This document shows positions 47,721-57,232 of a DNA stretch of 64,000 nucleotides, piece after piece (position 1 is the first letter of the stretch; every line of letters begins with the position of its first letter). The stretch is from JACVRW01 sp963728495 (GTDB lineage: Bacteria; Actinomycetota; Thermoleophilia; Solirubrobacterales; Thermoleophilaceae). The notes beneath the pieces are model-generated. The model searched no databases. It worked only from the letters and a program-made list of their open reading frames with translations, and was not told the origin of the DNA. Made by a program: the position numbers and the translations under genes. Where the stretch lies: assembly GCA_963728495.1 (NCBI GenBank), contig CAVSKI010000007.1, positions 62,001 to 126,000 on the forward strand, written 5' to 3'.

Positions 47721-48723
47721 CCTCGTCGACGAAGGCCGCCATGCGGTCGGCCAGCTCGGGATCGTGAACCTCCAGCACGTTCTCTGCGTTCATCTCACCC
47801 GAGCGCGAGAGGTTGAAGGAGCCGGCGAAGACCACGTCGTCGGCCACCGTGACCTTGGCGTGCATGAAGTCGTGGATCGACTCCGGCGTCCAGGGGACCG
47901 ACGGCTTGCCGCGAAAGTCGGCGTGCTCGAAAACGGAGGCGAGGATGGGGATCTTCCAGGCCGAGCGGCCGTTGGTGCGCCACTGGTAGACCACACCATC
48001 CATCTGGGTGCGGTCGACCACCCCGCGCAGGTCGACGCGGGCCTCCGCGGCGACCTCCGCGAGCGTCCCCAGCACCGGGCCCGCGGTGATCACCGGGGAG
48101 GCGATCCGGATGCGCCGGCCCGCCCTGCCCAGCGCCCGAGCGATCCGCTGCGAGAGCTCCTCGCCCTGGCCGGGCGTGAACCAGGCGCGCACCTCGTGGC
48201 CCTCGACGTCGAGCGGGAGCGGGTCGCGCAGACCGCTGCGGCTCACGTCGCGCGTGGACCACATCTCCTCGAAGTTGGCCGCGAACGCACCGGCCACGTC
48301 GGGCGAGTCGACCCGGATTACGAAGTTCTCCTGGATCGTCCACGAGTCGCGCGTCCAGTTGGTGGAGCCGGTCCAGACCGCAGCGCCGTCGCGCACCACG
48401 TACTTGTGGTGCATGAGATCGGGGATTCCCGGGATCCCGCAGGTGGGGAAGGGCAGCGCCTCGAGCAGCTCGGGCTTGGTCCCGGGCGGGGGAGGGAAGA
48501 TGCGCTCGTCATGGTCGGCGTTGTAGGCGATGCGCACCGCCACTCCGCGCGCGGCGGCGTCGCGCAGAGCGCCGGCCACGATGTCGCCGGGCTCACCGGG
48601 CAGCCTCACGTCGTACAGGGCGAGGTCGAGCGAGCGTTGCGCCTCGCCGAGAAAGGCGGCCACCCGCTTAGCCATCTCGAGGTCGGTCTGGCGACCCGGA
48701 TGCAGCGGGGCGATCTCGAGCAC
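47668..48723 (-). CDS. phospholipase D-like protein
   Basis: A 351-residue protein with two HKD half-sites: HHKYVVRDGAAVWTGSTNWT (about 133-152) and HAKVTVADDVVFAGSFNLSRSGEMNAEN (about 288-315), each with the following Ser/Asn. No signal peptide is evident. Such proteins hydrolyse phosphodiesters of lipids or nucleic acid. The start is GTG 48723, sharing one base with the stop of the upstream enolase-superfamily gene, so they are coupled. Confidence 0.88.
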   Translation of the reverse strand: MLEIAPLHPGRQTDLEMAKRVAAFLGEAQRSLDLALYDVRLPGEPGDIVAGALRDAAARGVAVRIAYNADHDERIFPPPPGTKPELLEALPFPTCGIPGIPDLMHHKYVVRDGAAVWTGSTNWTRDSWTIQENFVIRVDSPDVAGAFAANFEEMWSTRDVSRSGLRDPLPLDVEGHEVRAWFTPGQGEELSQRIARALGRAGRRIRIASPVITAGPVLGTLAEVAAEARVDLRGVVDRTQMDGVVYQWRTNGRSAWKIPILASVFEHADFRGKPSVPWTPESIHDFMHAKVTVADDVVFAGSFNLSRSGEMNAENVLEVHDPELADRMAAFVDEVRDRYEAMPAPRDAARP

Positions 48724-49796
48724 TAGCTGGAAGCGAAGCGAAAACCGGTGGCAGCGGGCCGGATCTGCAGCGGGCTCTCGGGCAGGCCGTCGGGCACCCT
48801 GGGCATGTTGAAGCCGCCGGGCGCCACGTCGTTGGGCGTGTCCGGGTGGAAGATGGCCGCCAGGTACTGGATGTGGTCGCGCCCCACGCCGAGCTCCGTC
48901 TGGCCGCCGCCGTAAGCGCCTATGCCCTCGGCGTCGCAGAAGTCATACGCCCGGCAGAGCTCGACCAGCGAGCCCACGCGCGAGGGCTTGATGTTGACCG
49001 TGCGCGGCTTCCATTCGAGGGCCAGGATGTCGTCGACCGAGTGGATCGGCGCGTCCCAGGTGATGCGGTCGCGGTAGCGCTCCAGGATGGGACGCGTGTC
49101 ATCGTTTATGTCGGGGTCCTCGAGCCACGCTTCGGGGAAGCCCTCGGCGACCTTGCGGTAGAGCTCCGGGTCGGTGTCCACATCGACCGGCGTGCCCTTG
49201 TACTGGCCCTTGAGGTCCAGGGAGTCGACCGCACCGGTGGCGGCCAGCTCGGCGATCAGCTCATCGGTCCAGTTGTTGGTCGGGTCGAGCTTGAAGCGCG
49301 TCCTCGGATAGCGCCCGAGCACGCCGACCAGCCGCTCGGAGGTCTCGGGCGCCGACCCGTCAAAGCTCCCCAAGCGCATCGACACCACGTAGTTGAGCGG
49401 GCTGAGCTCGCGCTCGAGCTGTTCGGGCAGCGAGCGTCCGGCCTGGCGCAGGCCCAGGTCGAGCGCCGCCGACTCGAAGGCCCAGCGGCGATAGAGGCGC
49501 GAGGGCTCGCGCTCGGGCGCCCGGGTGGGAAACAGGTCGAGCTCGGCCAGGTGGTCGGAGAGAGAGCCGATCGTCCACGAGCCGGCCACCGGCAGGTTCG
49601 GCCCCGCCTTGCGCATGGCGAAGTGGTCCTCGCCGTCGTAGACCACGTCCTCGCCCACGCCCTCCTGGCCGCCGCCGTGCAGCCTGATCAGGGTGGTATG
49701 TCGTGTGAACTGCTCGCTGAAGACCAGCTCGAGGGGCTCGTATTCATAGCGCTCGATCTCGACCGGCAGCGAGGCCAGCTTGTCCCAGGTGCTCAT
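48723..49796 (-). CDS. enolase-superfamily enzyme (mandelate racemase/muconate-lactonizing type)
   Basis: A 357-residue protein with an N-terminal capping domain and TIM barrel. Metal-ligand candidates are Asp in SLDLKGQY, Glu in WLEDPDI and Asp in TWDAPIHS; the basic residue pair appears as FKLDPTNNW and NIKPSRVGS. The region GGGQTELGVGRDHIQYLAAIFHPD is typical of the superfamily's last strands. It could be a dipeptide epimerase or sugar-acid dehydratase; not resolved. Confidence 0.75.
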   Translation of the reverse strand: MSTWDKLASLPVEIERYEYEPLELVFSEQFTRHTTLIRLHGGGQEGVGEDVVYDGEDHFAMRKAGPNLPVAGSWTIGSLSDHLAELDLFPTRAPEREPSRLYRRWAFESAALDLGLRQAGRSLPEQLERELSPLNYVVSMRLGSFDGSAPETSERLVGVLGRYPRTRFKLDPTNNWTDELIAELAATGAVDSLDLKGQYKGTPVDVDTDPELYRKVAEGFPEAWLEDPDINDDTRPILERYRDRITWDAPIHSVDDILALEWKPRTVNIKPSRVGSLVELCRAYDFCDAEGIGAYGGGQTELGVGRDHIQYLAAIFHPDTPNDVAPGGFNMPRVPDGLPESPLQIRPAATGFRFASS

Positions 49797-49804
49797 GGCC
49801 GCCG

Positions 49805-49810
49805 AGACTA
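49805..49810 (-). promoter_or_regulatory. putative -10 box TAGTCT
   Basis: TAGTCT on the minus strand ends 8 nt before ATG 49796. Confidence 0.35.
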
Positions 49811-49829
49811 CTCGGCGACCGTGCCCGGC

Positions 49830-50249
49830 CTACGCGGCGGGCACCACCAGCACGGGGCGCTCCGCGCGGTAGAGCAGCTTGGTCGGCGTGGAGCCGAGGA
49901 TCGCCCCCTTGATCGGACGCTCCTCCCAGCTGCCCACCACGATCATGCGCGCATCGTTGTCGTCAGCAAGCTTGATCAGAGCCGACGACGCCCGGTCCTC
50001 CACCAGCGCGGTCTCCACGTCGACCCCCGCGCCTACCGCGCGATCAAGAGCCTCCGCGATCAGCTTCTCGGCCTGATCGCGCAGAGCCTGCCGATGGGCG
50101 CGGAACTCGTCGCCCATCGAGCCCGGGGGCGTTACCCCGAAGCCGATTATCAGACGGTCGCCGAAGGCCGCCGCGATCTCGAGTGCCCGGTCCAGCGCCG
50201 CATGGGATCCGGGCGACGCGTCGTAGCCCACGACGATGGTGCCGCTCAC
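49830..50249 (-). CDS. universal stress protein UspA family
   Basis: A 139-residue single-domain Usp: IVVGYDASPGSHAALDRALEIA at the start and VVGSWEERPIKGAILGSTPTKLLYRAERPVLVVP at the end. The nucleotide loop is altered (GSWEERPIKGAILGS). The start overlaps the permease stop by 4 bases, so it is the last gene of the minus-strand amine operon. Usp proteins often sit beside transporters and bind ATP or AMP. Confidence 0.9.
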   Translation of the reverse strand: MSGTIVVGYDASPGSHAALDRALEIAAAFGDRLIIGFGVTPPGSMGDEFRAHRQALRDQAEKLIAEALDRAVGAGVDVETALVEDRASSALIKLADDNDARMIVVGSWEERPIKGAILGSTPTKLLYRAERPVLVVPAA

Positions 50250-51772
50250 GTGACCGCCTCCTCGGGTACTGCGGCCACTCCGGCCTTGCGACCGGCGGCC
50301 ACGTCGGGATCGACCGTTTCCGTGTGCCGTCCGAAGTAGCGCTCGTGCCCGCCCAGACGCCAGAACACCATGAGGACCACTCCGAGGATGAGCAGCCCGA
50401 TCCCGAGCGCGGCCGGAATGGCCAGGCCGAGGAACGAGTCACCGCTGTAGGACTCCTCGACCTTCGAGTACTCGAGGATCGCCTTGACGAACAGGAAGGC
50501 CAGAATGGCCGACCCGATCAGCGGACCTACCCCGATGAAGAGGAAGTTCTTCACCGACTTGGTCAGCTCGTGGCGGTAGTAGATCGCGCAGGCCACTCCG
50601 GTCAGCGAGTAGTAGAAGGCGATCATCAGCGACAGCGCGCTCAGCGAGTCGTAGAGGAAGTTCTGCGACAGGCTGTTGAACACCCCATACCAGACGGCTG
50701 CGATCACGCCGATGGCGATCGTCCCCACGTGCGGCGTCAGAAAGCGCGGGTGCACCCGCCCGAGCACCTCGGGGAAGGCGCCCTGGCGGGCCATGGACAG
50801 CGACGTGCGCGAGGCGGGCAGGATCGTGGTCTGCGTGGAGGCAAGCGCCGAGGTGACGATCGCCAACACCACGAGCTTGTCGAGCGGCGAGCCGAGCACG
50901 TCGGTGGCGAGCGCGCCGAAGATGCCCGCGTCATCCTCGAACTCGGCCACCCGGTCGAGCCCGGCGTAGGACACCACTGCAACGGTCACGATGACGTAGG
51001 TCACCAGCAGGATCACGGTCGATGCAACGGCCGCGAGCCCCGGAGAGCTGGCGGAGCCTGAGGTCTCCTCGTTGAGGTTGACCGCGCTCTCCCAGCCCCA
51101 ATAGATGAACACTCCTGTGAGTAGCCCCAGCACCAGAGCGTTCGGACTGTCGACCGCAAACGGCGAGAACCAGGACAGCTCGGGAGTCAGCGCCCCGCCC
51201 TTGACCAGCGCCACCAGCGCGAAGAGCAGCAGCGCGCCGACCTGGGCGAAGATCATGACCCGCTGAATCGACGCCGACAGCTCCGTGCCGATCACGCAGA
51301 TGGCGGTCATCACCGCGATGATGATGAGCGCGAAGATGGTGACCGCCGCCTTCGAGTCGCGCAGCCCGTCCATTCCGAACATGTCGAACGTGTAGTACGC
51401 CCCCACATCGGCCAGCGAGCCGATGACGATGATGCCGGTGGTGCACACGGCCCAGCCACCCACCCAGCCCAGGCTGGGGCCCATCGCACGTGTGATCCAG
51501 GAGAAGGACGTCCCGCAGTCGGGATCGGCGCGGTTCATGTAGTAGAACGCCGACGCGATCAGGAACATCGGGATGAACGCCGTGAGCAACACGGCGGGCG
51601 CCTGAACGCCGACCCCGACCACGACGATCGCGATCACCGCGGCCAGCGAATAGGCGGGTGCGGTGGAAGCGATCCCGATGATCAGGCCGTCGACGAATCC
51701 GATTGCGTCCGCTTTGAGGCCCTTGTCGCCCGGTGCTCCCGCTCCGGCCTCGGGCTGGGCTGGCTCTGTCAT
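50246..51772 (-). CDS. APC-family amino acid/amine permease
   Basis: A 508-residue protein with about 12 membrane helices. GFVDGLIIGIASTAPAYSLAA is the conserved first helix; YYMNRADPDCGTSFSWITRAMGPSLGWVGGW is typical of amino acid-polyamine-organocation permeases. ATG 51772 overlaps the stop of the aminotransferase gene (ATGA). Its place between an aminotransferase and Usp suggests amine or amino acid uptake. Confidence 0.9.
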   Translation of the reverse strand: MTEPAQPEAGAGAPGDKGLKADAIGFVDGLIIGIASTAPAYSLAAVIAIVVVGVGVQAPAVLLTAFIPMFLIASAFYYMNRADPDCGTSFSWITRAMGPSLGWVGGWAVCTTGIIVIGSLADVGAYYTFDMFGMDGLRDSKAAVTIFALIIIAVMTAICVIGTELSASIQRVMIFAQVGALLLFALVALVKGGALTPELSWFSPFAVDSPNALVLGLLTGVFIYWGWESAVNLNEETSGSASSPGLAAVASTVILLVTYVIVTVAVVSYAGLDRVAEFEDDAGIFGALATDVLGSPLDKLVVLAIVTSALASTQTTILPASRTSLSMARQGAFPEVLGRVHPRFLTPHVGTIAIGVIAAVWYGVFNSLSQNFLYDSLSALSLMIAFYYSLTGVACAIYYRHELTKSVKNFLFIGVGPLIGSAILAFLFVKAILEYSKVEESYSGDSFLGLAIPAALGIGLLILGVVLMVFWRLGGHERYFGRHTETVDPDVAAGRKAGVAAVPEEAVT

Positions 51773-53106
51773 TCGCAGATCTCCTCCAGGGCTGCGTTGA
51801 AGACCTCGGTGTGGCGGTCCACGTCCTCTTCGGTGGTGGCCGGGCACATCAGGGCCATGTTGTGAAACGGGGTGATCAGCACCCCGCGGTTGAGCAGGTA
51901 AAGGTGCAGGTACTCCTCGAGCTGGCGGTCGACGGCCGCGGCAGACTCGGCGCCGGTGCGCGGCGGCTCGGGGCAGAAGCGGTATTCGGCGCGGGCACCC
52001 AGGGACACGATCGACCAGGGCACCGAGAAACGCGCGAACGCCTCCTCGACTCCGGCGACAAAGCGCCGGCGCAGGCCCGACATGTGCTCGAAGGCATCAT
52101 CGGTGAGCACCTCGCCGAGCGTCGCTCGGGCGGCAGCCAGCGACAGGGCGTTGCCGGCCAGTGTTCCTCCCACGCCGCCCGTGTCCTCCAGGTCCGCGTC
52201 CTCGGCGGACGCGATCCGCTCGGCCAGCTCCGCGGACACGCCGTAGGCCCCGATCGGGACCCCGCCGCCAATCGATTTGCCGAGGGTCACCGCGTCGGGC
52301 TCGAGACCCCACGCCGCCGTGCAACCCCCGGGGCCGGCGCTGAGCGTGTGGGTCTCGTCGATGATGAGCAGGGTGCCGGTGCGGGTGCAGGCCTCCCGTA
52401 CGCCCTCCAGGAAGCCGTCCTCGGGCAGGACGATCCCGATGTTGGTCAGCGCCGGCTCCATGAGCACACAGGCAACGTCGCCGTGGGCCAGCGCGGCCTC
52501 CACCGACTCGATCTCGTTGAACTCGGCCACGCGCGTGGTCTGGGCCGGGTCCACCTGCGGTCCGACGTTGCCCTCGCGCTGTTGCTCGCGCTCATCCTCG
52601 CCGAGCGTGACGAAGGCCTCGTCGACCGAGCCGTGGTAGCACCAGTTGAATACGAGCACCTTCGGCCGGGCGGTCACGTGCCGGCAGATGCGCAGCATCC
52701 AGCGGTTGGCGTCGGTGGCCGTGAGCGCGAACTGCCATAGGGGAAGGCCAAAACGGCGCGCCAGCTCCGCGCCGACCCAGGCGGCGTCCTCGGTGGGGAG
52801 CATCGTCGTGATCCCGGCGCTCTCGGCCACCGCGCGCATGGTCGGCTCGGGCATATGCCCGGCCATGGCTCCGGTGTCGCCCAGGCAGAGGTCGGCGTAC
52901 TCGTTGCCGTCCACGTCCACCACGCGGGCGCCGCTTGCCTCGGCGGCGTACACGGGATGCCCGCCTACCCACATGGCCATCCAACTCATGGGGACGCCGG
53001 CGAGCAGGGAACCGCGCGCGTTCTCGTGTAGCTCCCGCGAACGCGGGTGAGCCTCGGCAAAACGCTCGCGCTCGCGATCGAGCAGTGAGCTCGAGGTCGC
53101 GATCAC
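51769..53106 (-). CDS. class III PLP aminotransferase (glutamate-1-semialdehyde-mutase-like)
   Basis: A 445-residue fold-type I enzyme. DGNEYADLCLGDTGAMAGH, LFVINWCYHGS-type loop VLVFNWCYHGSVDEAF, IIDETHTLSAGPGG and the PLP Lys in VTLGKSIGGGVPIGAYG are visible. GTG 53106 overlaps the potC stop (GTGA), so it is co-translated with the polyamine importer. It could transaminate an imported amine; a true GSA mutase role in haem synthesis is unlikely in this setting. Confidence 0.85.
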   Translation of the reverse strand: MIATSSSLLDRERERFAEAHPRSRELHENARGSLLAGVPMSWMAMWVGGHPVYAAEASGARVVDVDGNEYADLCLGDTGAMAGHMPEPTMRAVAESAGITTMLPTEDAAWVGAELARRFGLPLWQFALTATDANRWMLRICRHVTARPKVLVFNWCYHGSVDEAFVTLGEDEREQQREGNVGPQVDPAQTTRVAEFNEIESVEAALAHGDVACVLMEPALTNIGIVLPEDGFLEGVREACTRTGTLLIIDETHTLSAGPGGCTAAWGLEPDAVTLGKSIGGGVPIGAYGVSAELAERIASAEDADLEDTGGVGGTLAGNALSLAAARATLGEVLTDDAFEHMSGLRRRFVAGVEEAFARFSVPWSIVSLGARAEYRFCPEPPRTGAESAAAVDRQLEEYLHLYLLNRGVLITPFHNMALMCPATTEEDVDRHTEVFNAALEEICE

Positions 53107-54002
53107 GCCAGGTCCGTCTCGGGCTCGTCCGGGCGCACGGCAGCCATTCGCTCGGCGCGACGCTGCTGCCAAACGGTGACCAGCATCATCGCCAGCGTGA
53201 ACAGGAAGATCATCGAGGCGATCACGTAGATCTGCGGCGGCACCGCGACGCGTGCTGCTCCCCAGATGAACACCGGGAACGTGATGGTCGAGCCCGAGTT
53301 GAAGTTGGTTATCACGAAGTCGTCGATGGAAAGCGCGAAGGCCAGCAGCCCGGCGGCGACCACGCCGGGCATGATCAGCGGGAGGGTGATCAGTCGGAAC
53401 GTCTGCCACGGGGTGGCGCCGAGGTCCTGCGCGGCCTCCTCCAGCGACCGGTCGAAGCCGATCAGCCGCGAGCGCACCGTCACGATCACGAACGACAGGT
53501 TGAACATGATGTGGGCGATGAGGATCGTGCTGAAGCCGGTGGCTACGGCGAAGTTGATGAACATCGACAACAGCGCGGCGCCCAGCACGACCTCGGGGGT
53601 CGCCAGCGGGACGAAGATGAAGAAGTTGACAGGCGCCCGGCCCCTGAACTCGTAGCGCACCAGCGCGAGGGCGGTGAGGGTGCCCAGCGCGGTCACCACC
53701 AGAGTGGAGAGCGCGGCAATCTCGAGCGACGTGAGCAGCGCATCGCCGATTCCGGGCACGGCGAAGGGATCGGTCCAGGCCTCGAACGAGAACTCCTGCC
53801 ACACGAAGTTGAAGCGCCCGCGCGGGTTGTTGAACGAGTACACGAGGATGATCGCGATCGGTACCAGCAGGTAGAGCAGCGCCAACCCGGCGTAGACGTT
53901 GAGCCCCACATCGAGTATCCGGCCGCCTCGGCGCCGGTTGCGCGGATTGCGGCTCTCGGTCGTCTCCCTGGATGCCGCGGCGGTGGCGGCTCCGGCCTCC
54001 AT
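53103..54002 (-). CDS. potC: spermidine/putrescine-type ABC transporter permease PotC
   Basis: A 299-residue inner-membrane subunit with about six helices. The EAA loop EEAAQDLGATPWQTFRLITLPLIMPGVVAA docks the ATPase. The cytoplasmic N-terminus is long and basic (NRRRGGRI). The start shares one base with the potB stop. It is the third subunit of the importer encoded by potA, potD, potB and potC. Confidence 0.9.
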   Translation of the reverse strand: MEAGAATAAASRETTESRNPRNRRRGGRILDVGLNVYAGLALLYLLVPIAIILVYSFNNPRGRFNFVWQEFSFEAWTDPFAVPGIGDALLTSLEIAALSTLVVTALGTLTALALVRYEFRGRAPVNFFIFVPLATPEVVLGAALLSMFINFAVATGFSTILIAHIMFNLSFVIVTVRSRLIGFDRSLEEAAQDLGATPWQTFRLITLPLIMPGVVAAGLLAFALSIDDFVITNFNSGSTITFPVFIWGAARVAVPPQIYVIASMIFLFTLAMMLVTVWQQRRAERMAAVRPDEPETDLA

Positions 54003-54874
54003 CAGCCCCGCTCGCCCTCGGTGCCGAGCAGCGCCTCGGTGCCCGCTATGCGCGCCCAGACCGCCACCAGCGCGAGCATCACCGCCATCAGGATGAACGA
54101 CAGCGCGGCCGCCGTCGGATAGTCACCGATCTCCAGATACTGGCTCTGGATGACGTTGCCGATCATGAATTGGCGCGGAGTGCCGAGCAGCTCGGCGTTG
54201 ATGAAGTCGCCCGCCGCCGGGATGAAGAAGAGCAGCGTGCCCGCGACCACCCCCGGCATCGAGATGGGCAGCGTCACGCGCAGGAAGACGTCGCGCCGGC
54301 GCCCATAGAGGTCGTAGCCCGCCTCGAGCAGGCGATTGTCGATCCGCTCCAGCGAGGCGTAGAGCGGCAGGATCATGAAGGGCAGGAAGTTGTAGGTGAT
54401 GCCGGCGACCACGGACACTGTGGTGTCGAGCAGGCGGCCGTCTTCGGACACGAGTCCGACGGTCTTCAAGGTGCTGACCACGAAGCCCGAGTCGGAGAGG
54501 ATCGTCTCCCACGAGAGCGTCCGAATCAGATAGGTGACGAAGAACGGCGCGATCACGGCCAGCAGGAGCGCGTTGCGCCATCTCCCACCCCGGAAGGCGA
54601 TGACGTAGGCGAGCGGGTAGCCGATCAGGAGAGCGGCCACGGTGGCGAGTCCGGCGTACTCGAATGAGCGCAGGAACTGCTCCGAGTAGTCGGAGATGGC
54701 GTTCGTGTAGTTGGAGAAGTTCCAGTCGAAGATGTAGCCGGTCTCGATCGAGCCGCGCTTGAGCGATTCGAAGGCCGTGTATCCGAGCGGGATGGCAAAG
54801 AAGACCGCCAGCCAACCGAGGCCCGGCAGGAGGAGCAGATAGGGAAGCCCGGCCTTCCTGAGACGCGCCCCCAC
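54002..54874 (-). CDS. potB: spermidine/putrescine-type ABC transporter permease PotB
   Basis: A 290-residue permease with about six helices. The EAA loop reads LLEAGYDLYGRRRDVFLRVTLPISMPGVVAG. NALLLAVIAPFFVTYLIRTLSW and the following segment are characteristic of PotB/PotH. GTG 54874 lies 4 nt after the potD stop. Confidence 0.91.
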   Translation of the reverse strand: MGARLRKAGLPYLLLLPGLGWLAVFFAIPLGYTAFESLKRGSIETGYIFDWNFSNYTNAISDYSEQFLRSFEYAGLATVAALLIGYPLAYVIAFRGGRWRNALLLAVIAPFFVTYLIRTLSWETILSDSGFVVSTLKTVGLVSEDGRLLDTTVSVVAGITYNFLPFMILPLYASLERIDNRLLEAGYDLYGRRRDVFLRVTLPISMPGVVAGTLLFFIPAAGDFINAELLGTPRQFMIGNVIQSQYLEIGDYPTAAALSFILMAVMLALVAVWARIAGTEALLGTEGERG

Positions 54875-54878
54875 GGGT

Positions 54879-56087
54879 CTAAGCGCCGATGACCTTCTGG
54901 AACGCTTCGTCCAGCTCGCCCTCCTCCTCCGGCTTCAGCTGCCGGAAGATGAATGCGTTCGAGAGCGTCTCATCGTCGGGGAAGATCAGCTGGTTGTTGG
55001 CCAGCGCCGGGTCGCGCTTGGCGAGGATCTCCTGCACGCCTTCCACCGGGCAGATGTAGTTGACGTACTCGGCGATGTCCGCCTGCACCTCGGGCTGGTA
55101 GACGAAGTCGATCATCTTCTCGGCGGTGTAGGGGCTGGGCGCGCCGACCGGGATCTGCATGTTGTCGGTCCACAGGTGAACGCCCGACTCGGGCGCCACG
55201 AACCTGATGTCGGGATTGTCGGCCTGGAGCTGCACCGAGTCGCCCGACCAGCCGATGATCACCCAGGAGTCGCCCTTGGTGATGTCCTTGGTGAACTCAT
55301 TGCCGGTGAAGCCGCGGATCTGACCGGACTCAGAGGCCTCGCCGATCTTGTCGACCGCCTCCATGAACTCGTCGAGGCTCGCCTGTTCGGGGTCGTAGCC
55401 CAGTGACGCCGCAACGACTCCCACGGTGTCACGCATCTCCGTGAGCATGGTGACCTTGCCCTTGTAGTCCGGATCGAACAAGTCGTCGACGCTCTTGGGC
55501 TCCCGCTTGACCTTGTCCCTGCGGTAGACGATGCCGGCGAAGCCGGACTGCCAGGGCATCGAGTAATCGCGGCCTGGATCGAAGGGCGGTGTACGCAGCC
55601 GGTCGAGCAGGTTCTGCTGCGCGGTGAGTATGTGCGCCGGGTCGAACCTCTGCACGTAGCCCAGCCGGATCATGCGGGCGGCCATCCAATCGGTCACCAC
55701 CTGGATGTCGCGCCCGCCCGAGTCGCCGCGCTCGTACTGCTGGCGGACCTTGCCGAAGAACTCGACATTGTCGTTGATCTCCTCGACGTACTTCACCTGC
55801 GTGCCGTACTTCGCCTGGAACTCCTTGAGCGTCCCGCGGTCCTCCTCGATGTAGAGCGGCCAGTTCGAGAACGTGAGCGAGTCGGCGATCTTGCTCTTGG
55901 CGATCTCCTCCGGGCCCTCGCCGCCGGACTCCACGACGCCGCCGGTCCGGGCGCCGCACGCCGCCAGGTAGGCGAGCGCCGAGGCGCTGAACGCGCCCGC
56001 CGCGCCCCGCTTGAGCAGACGGCGTCGTGTGAGGGGGTCGCGCAGGAGGCGCTCGAGGTGCCGGTCGAGGTGGTCGTCGGGAGTCAC
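54879..56087 (-). CDS. potD: polyamine-binding lipoprotein PotD, probable Tat substrate
   Basis: A 402-residue solute-binding protein. The signal RRRLLKRGAAGAFSASALAYLAAC has a twin-arginine motif followed by a lipobox Cys, so it is probably folded and then exported by Tat and lipidated. FSNWPLYIEED and YSMPWQSGFAGIVYRRD match PotD/PotF-type proteins, where Trp and acidic residues bind the polyamine. It overlaps the potA stop by 4 bases. Confidence 0.9.
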   Translation of the reverse strand: MTPDDHLDRHLERLLRDPLTRRRLLKRGAAGAFSASALAYLAACGARTGGVVESGGEGPEEIAKSKIADSLTFSNWPLYIEEDRGTLKEFQAKYGTQVKYVEEINDNVEFFGKVRQQYERGDSGGRDIQVVTDWMAARMIRLGYVQRFDPAHILTAQQNLLDRLRTPPFDPGRDYSMPWQSGFAGIVYRRDKVKREPKSVDDLFDPDYKGKVTMLTEMRDTVGVVAASLGYDPEQASLDEFMEAVDKIGEASESGQIRGFTGNEFTKDITKGDSWVIIGWSGDSVQLQADNPDIRFVAPESGVHLWTDNMQIPVGAPSPYTAEKMIDFVYQPEVQADIAEYVNYICPVEGVQEILAKRDPALANNQLIFPDDETLSNAFIFRQLKPEEEGELDEAFQKVIGA

Positions 56088-57232
56088 GCCGAGGCCTTCT
56101 CCGGCTCCGACGCCTGCTCGCCGCCGGCCGCTTCCCTCACGATATGGATGCTCTCGTCCGACCAGGTCAGCCGGGCGCGGTCGCCTGTGGTCGGGAGGCG
56201 CCTACGCGCCTCCTCGTCGGTGTTGGGCACGAGCACTGTCATTCGCGTGTCGTCGCCGAGGCGCACCGCCACCTGCGTGGCCGTGCCGAGGTAGAGGGAG
56301 CTGTCCACCTGGCCCTCCACGCTCGTCCGCGAGTCCTGGCCGGCGCCGTTGGCCCCGTAGAGCTGGAGCTTCTCCGGGCGCACGACCGCGTGGGCGCGCT
56401 CGCCGACTTCCACCTCCGCCGCGCCGGCGCGCACGGTTGGCCCCGCGTCGAGTTGGAGCTCCGCGCTGCCCGTTGCGTTCGACACCACCTTGCCCGGCAT
56501 CAGGTTGGAGACGCCGATGAATCCGGCTACGAACGTGGTGCGCGGACGCTCGTAGATCTCCTCCGGATTGTCCATCTGCTCTACCACGCCGCGATTCATC
56601 ACGGCGATGCGGTCGGACATCGTCAAGGCCTCTTCCTGGTCGTGCGTGACGTAGACGAAGGTGATGCCGACGTCCTCCTGAATCCGCTTCAACTCGACCT
56701 GCAGCTGCTTTCGCAGCTTCAGGTCCAGCGCGCCGAGCGGCTCGTCGAGCAGCAGCACGGCGGGCCGGTTGACCAGCGCCCGCGCGAGCGCCACGCGCTG
56801 CTGCTGCCCGCCGGACAGCTGACGCGGCTTGCGCTTGGCCTCGGAGCTCAGACCGACTCGCTCGAGCTCCTCGCCCACCCGCGTACGCACCTCGTCTCGC
56901 GGAATACTCTGTCGCTCGAGCCCGAATCCCACGTTCTTCTCCACGCTCATGTGCGGAAAGAGCGCATAGCTCTGGAAGACCGTGTTGGTGGGACGGCGGA
57001 AAGCGGGCAGGCCGGTCACGTCGTCGCCGTCGAGCAGCACCGTGCCCTCGCTCGGTTCTTCGAAGCCGGCGATCATCCGCAGGGTGGTGGTCTTGCCGCA
57101 GCCGGATGGGCCGAGCATGGTGAAGAACTCGCCTCGCGGGATCTCGAGATCCATGCGCCTGACCGCGACGAAATCGCCGAAGCGCTTCGTAACGCCTTGC
57201 AGGCTTACGCTGGATATCCCTCCCCGGTCCAT
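56084..57232 (-). CDS. potA: polyamine ABC transporter ATPase PotA
   Basis: A 382-residue ATPase energising the importer. Walker A is GPSGCGKTTTLRM, Q-loop FQSYALFPHM, signature LSGGQQQRVALARAL, Walker B LLLDEPLGALD and switch His YVTHDQEEAL. A C-terminal TOBE regulatory domain (about 280-365) completes it. ATG 57232 is the first codon of the minus-strand operon potA-potD-potB-potC-aminotransferase-permease-usp, all overlapping or within 4 nt. Confidence 0.94.
   Translation of the reverse strand: MDRGGISSVSLQGVTKRFGDFVAVRRMDLEIPRGEFFTMLGPSGCGKTTTLRMIAGFEEPSEGTVLLDGDDVTGLPAFRRPTNTVFQSYALFPHMSVEKNVGFGLERQSIPRDEVRTRVGEELERVGLSSEAKRKPRQLSGGQQQRVALARALVNRPAVLLLDEPLGALDLKLRKQLQVELKRIQEDVGITFVYVTHDQEEALTMSDRIAVMNRGVVEQMDNPEEIYERPRTTFVAGFIGVSNLMPGKVVSNATGSAELQLDAGPTVRAGAAEVEVGERAHAVVRPEKLQLYGANGAGQDSRTSVEGQVDSSLYLGTATQVAVRLGDDTRMTVLVPNTDEEARRRLPTTGDRARLTWSDESIHIVREAAGGEQASEPEKASA

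Noticed and set aside
51769..53106. Class III aminotransferase as hemL of haem synthesis
   Set aside because: It is co-translated with polyamine transporter genes and no other haem genes are present; the resemblance to GSA aminomutase is general to the fold class.
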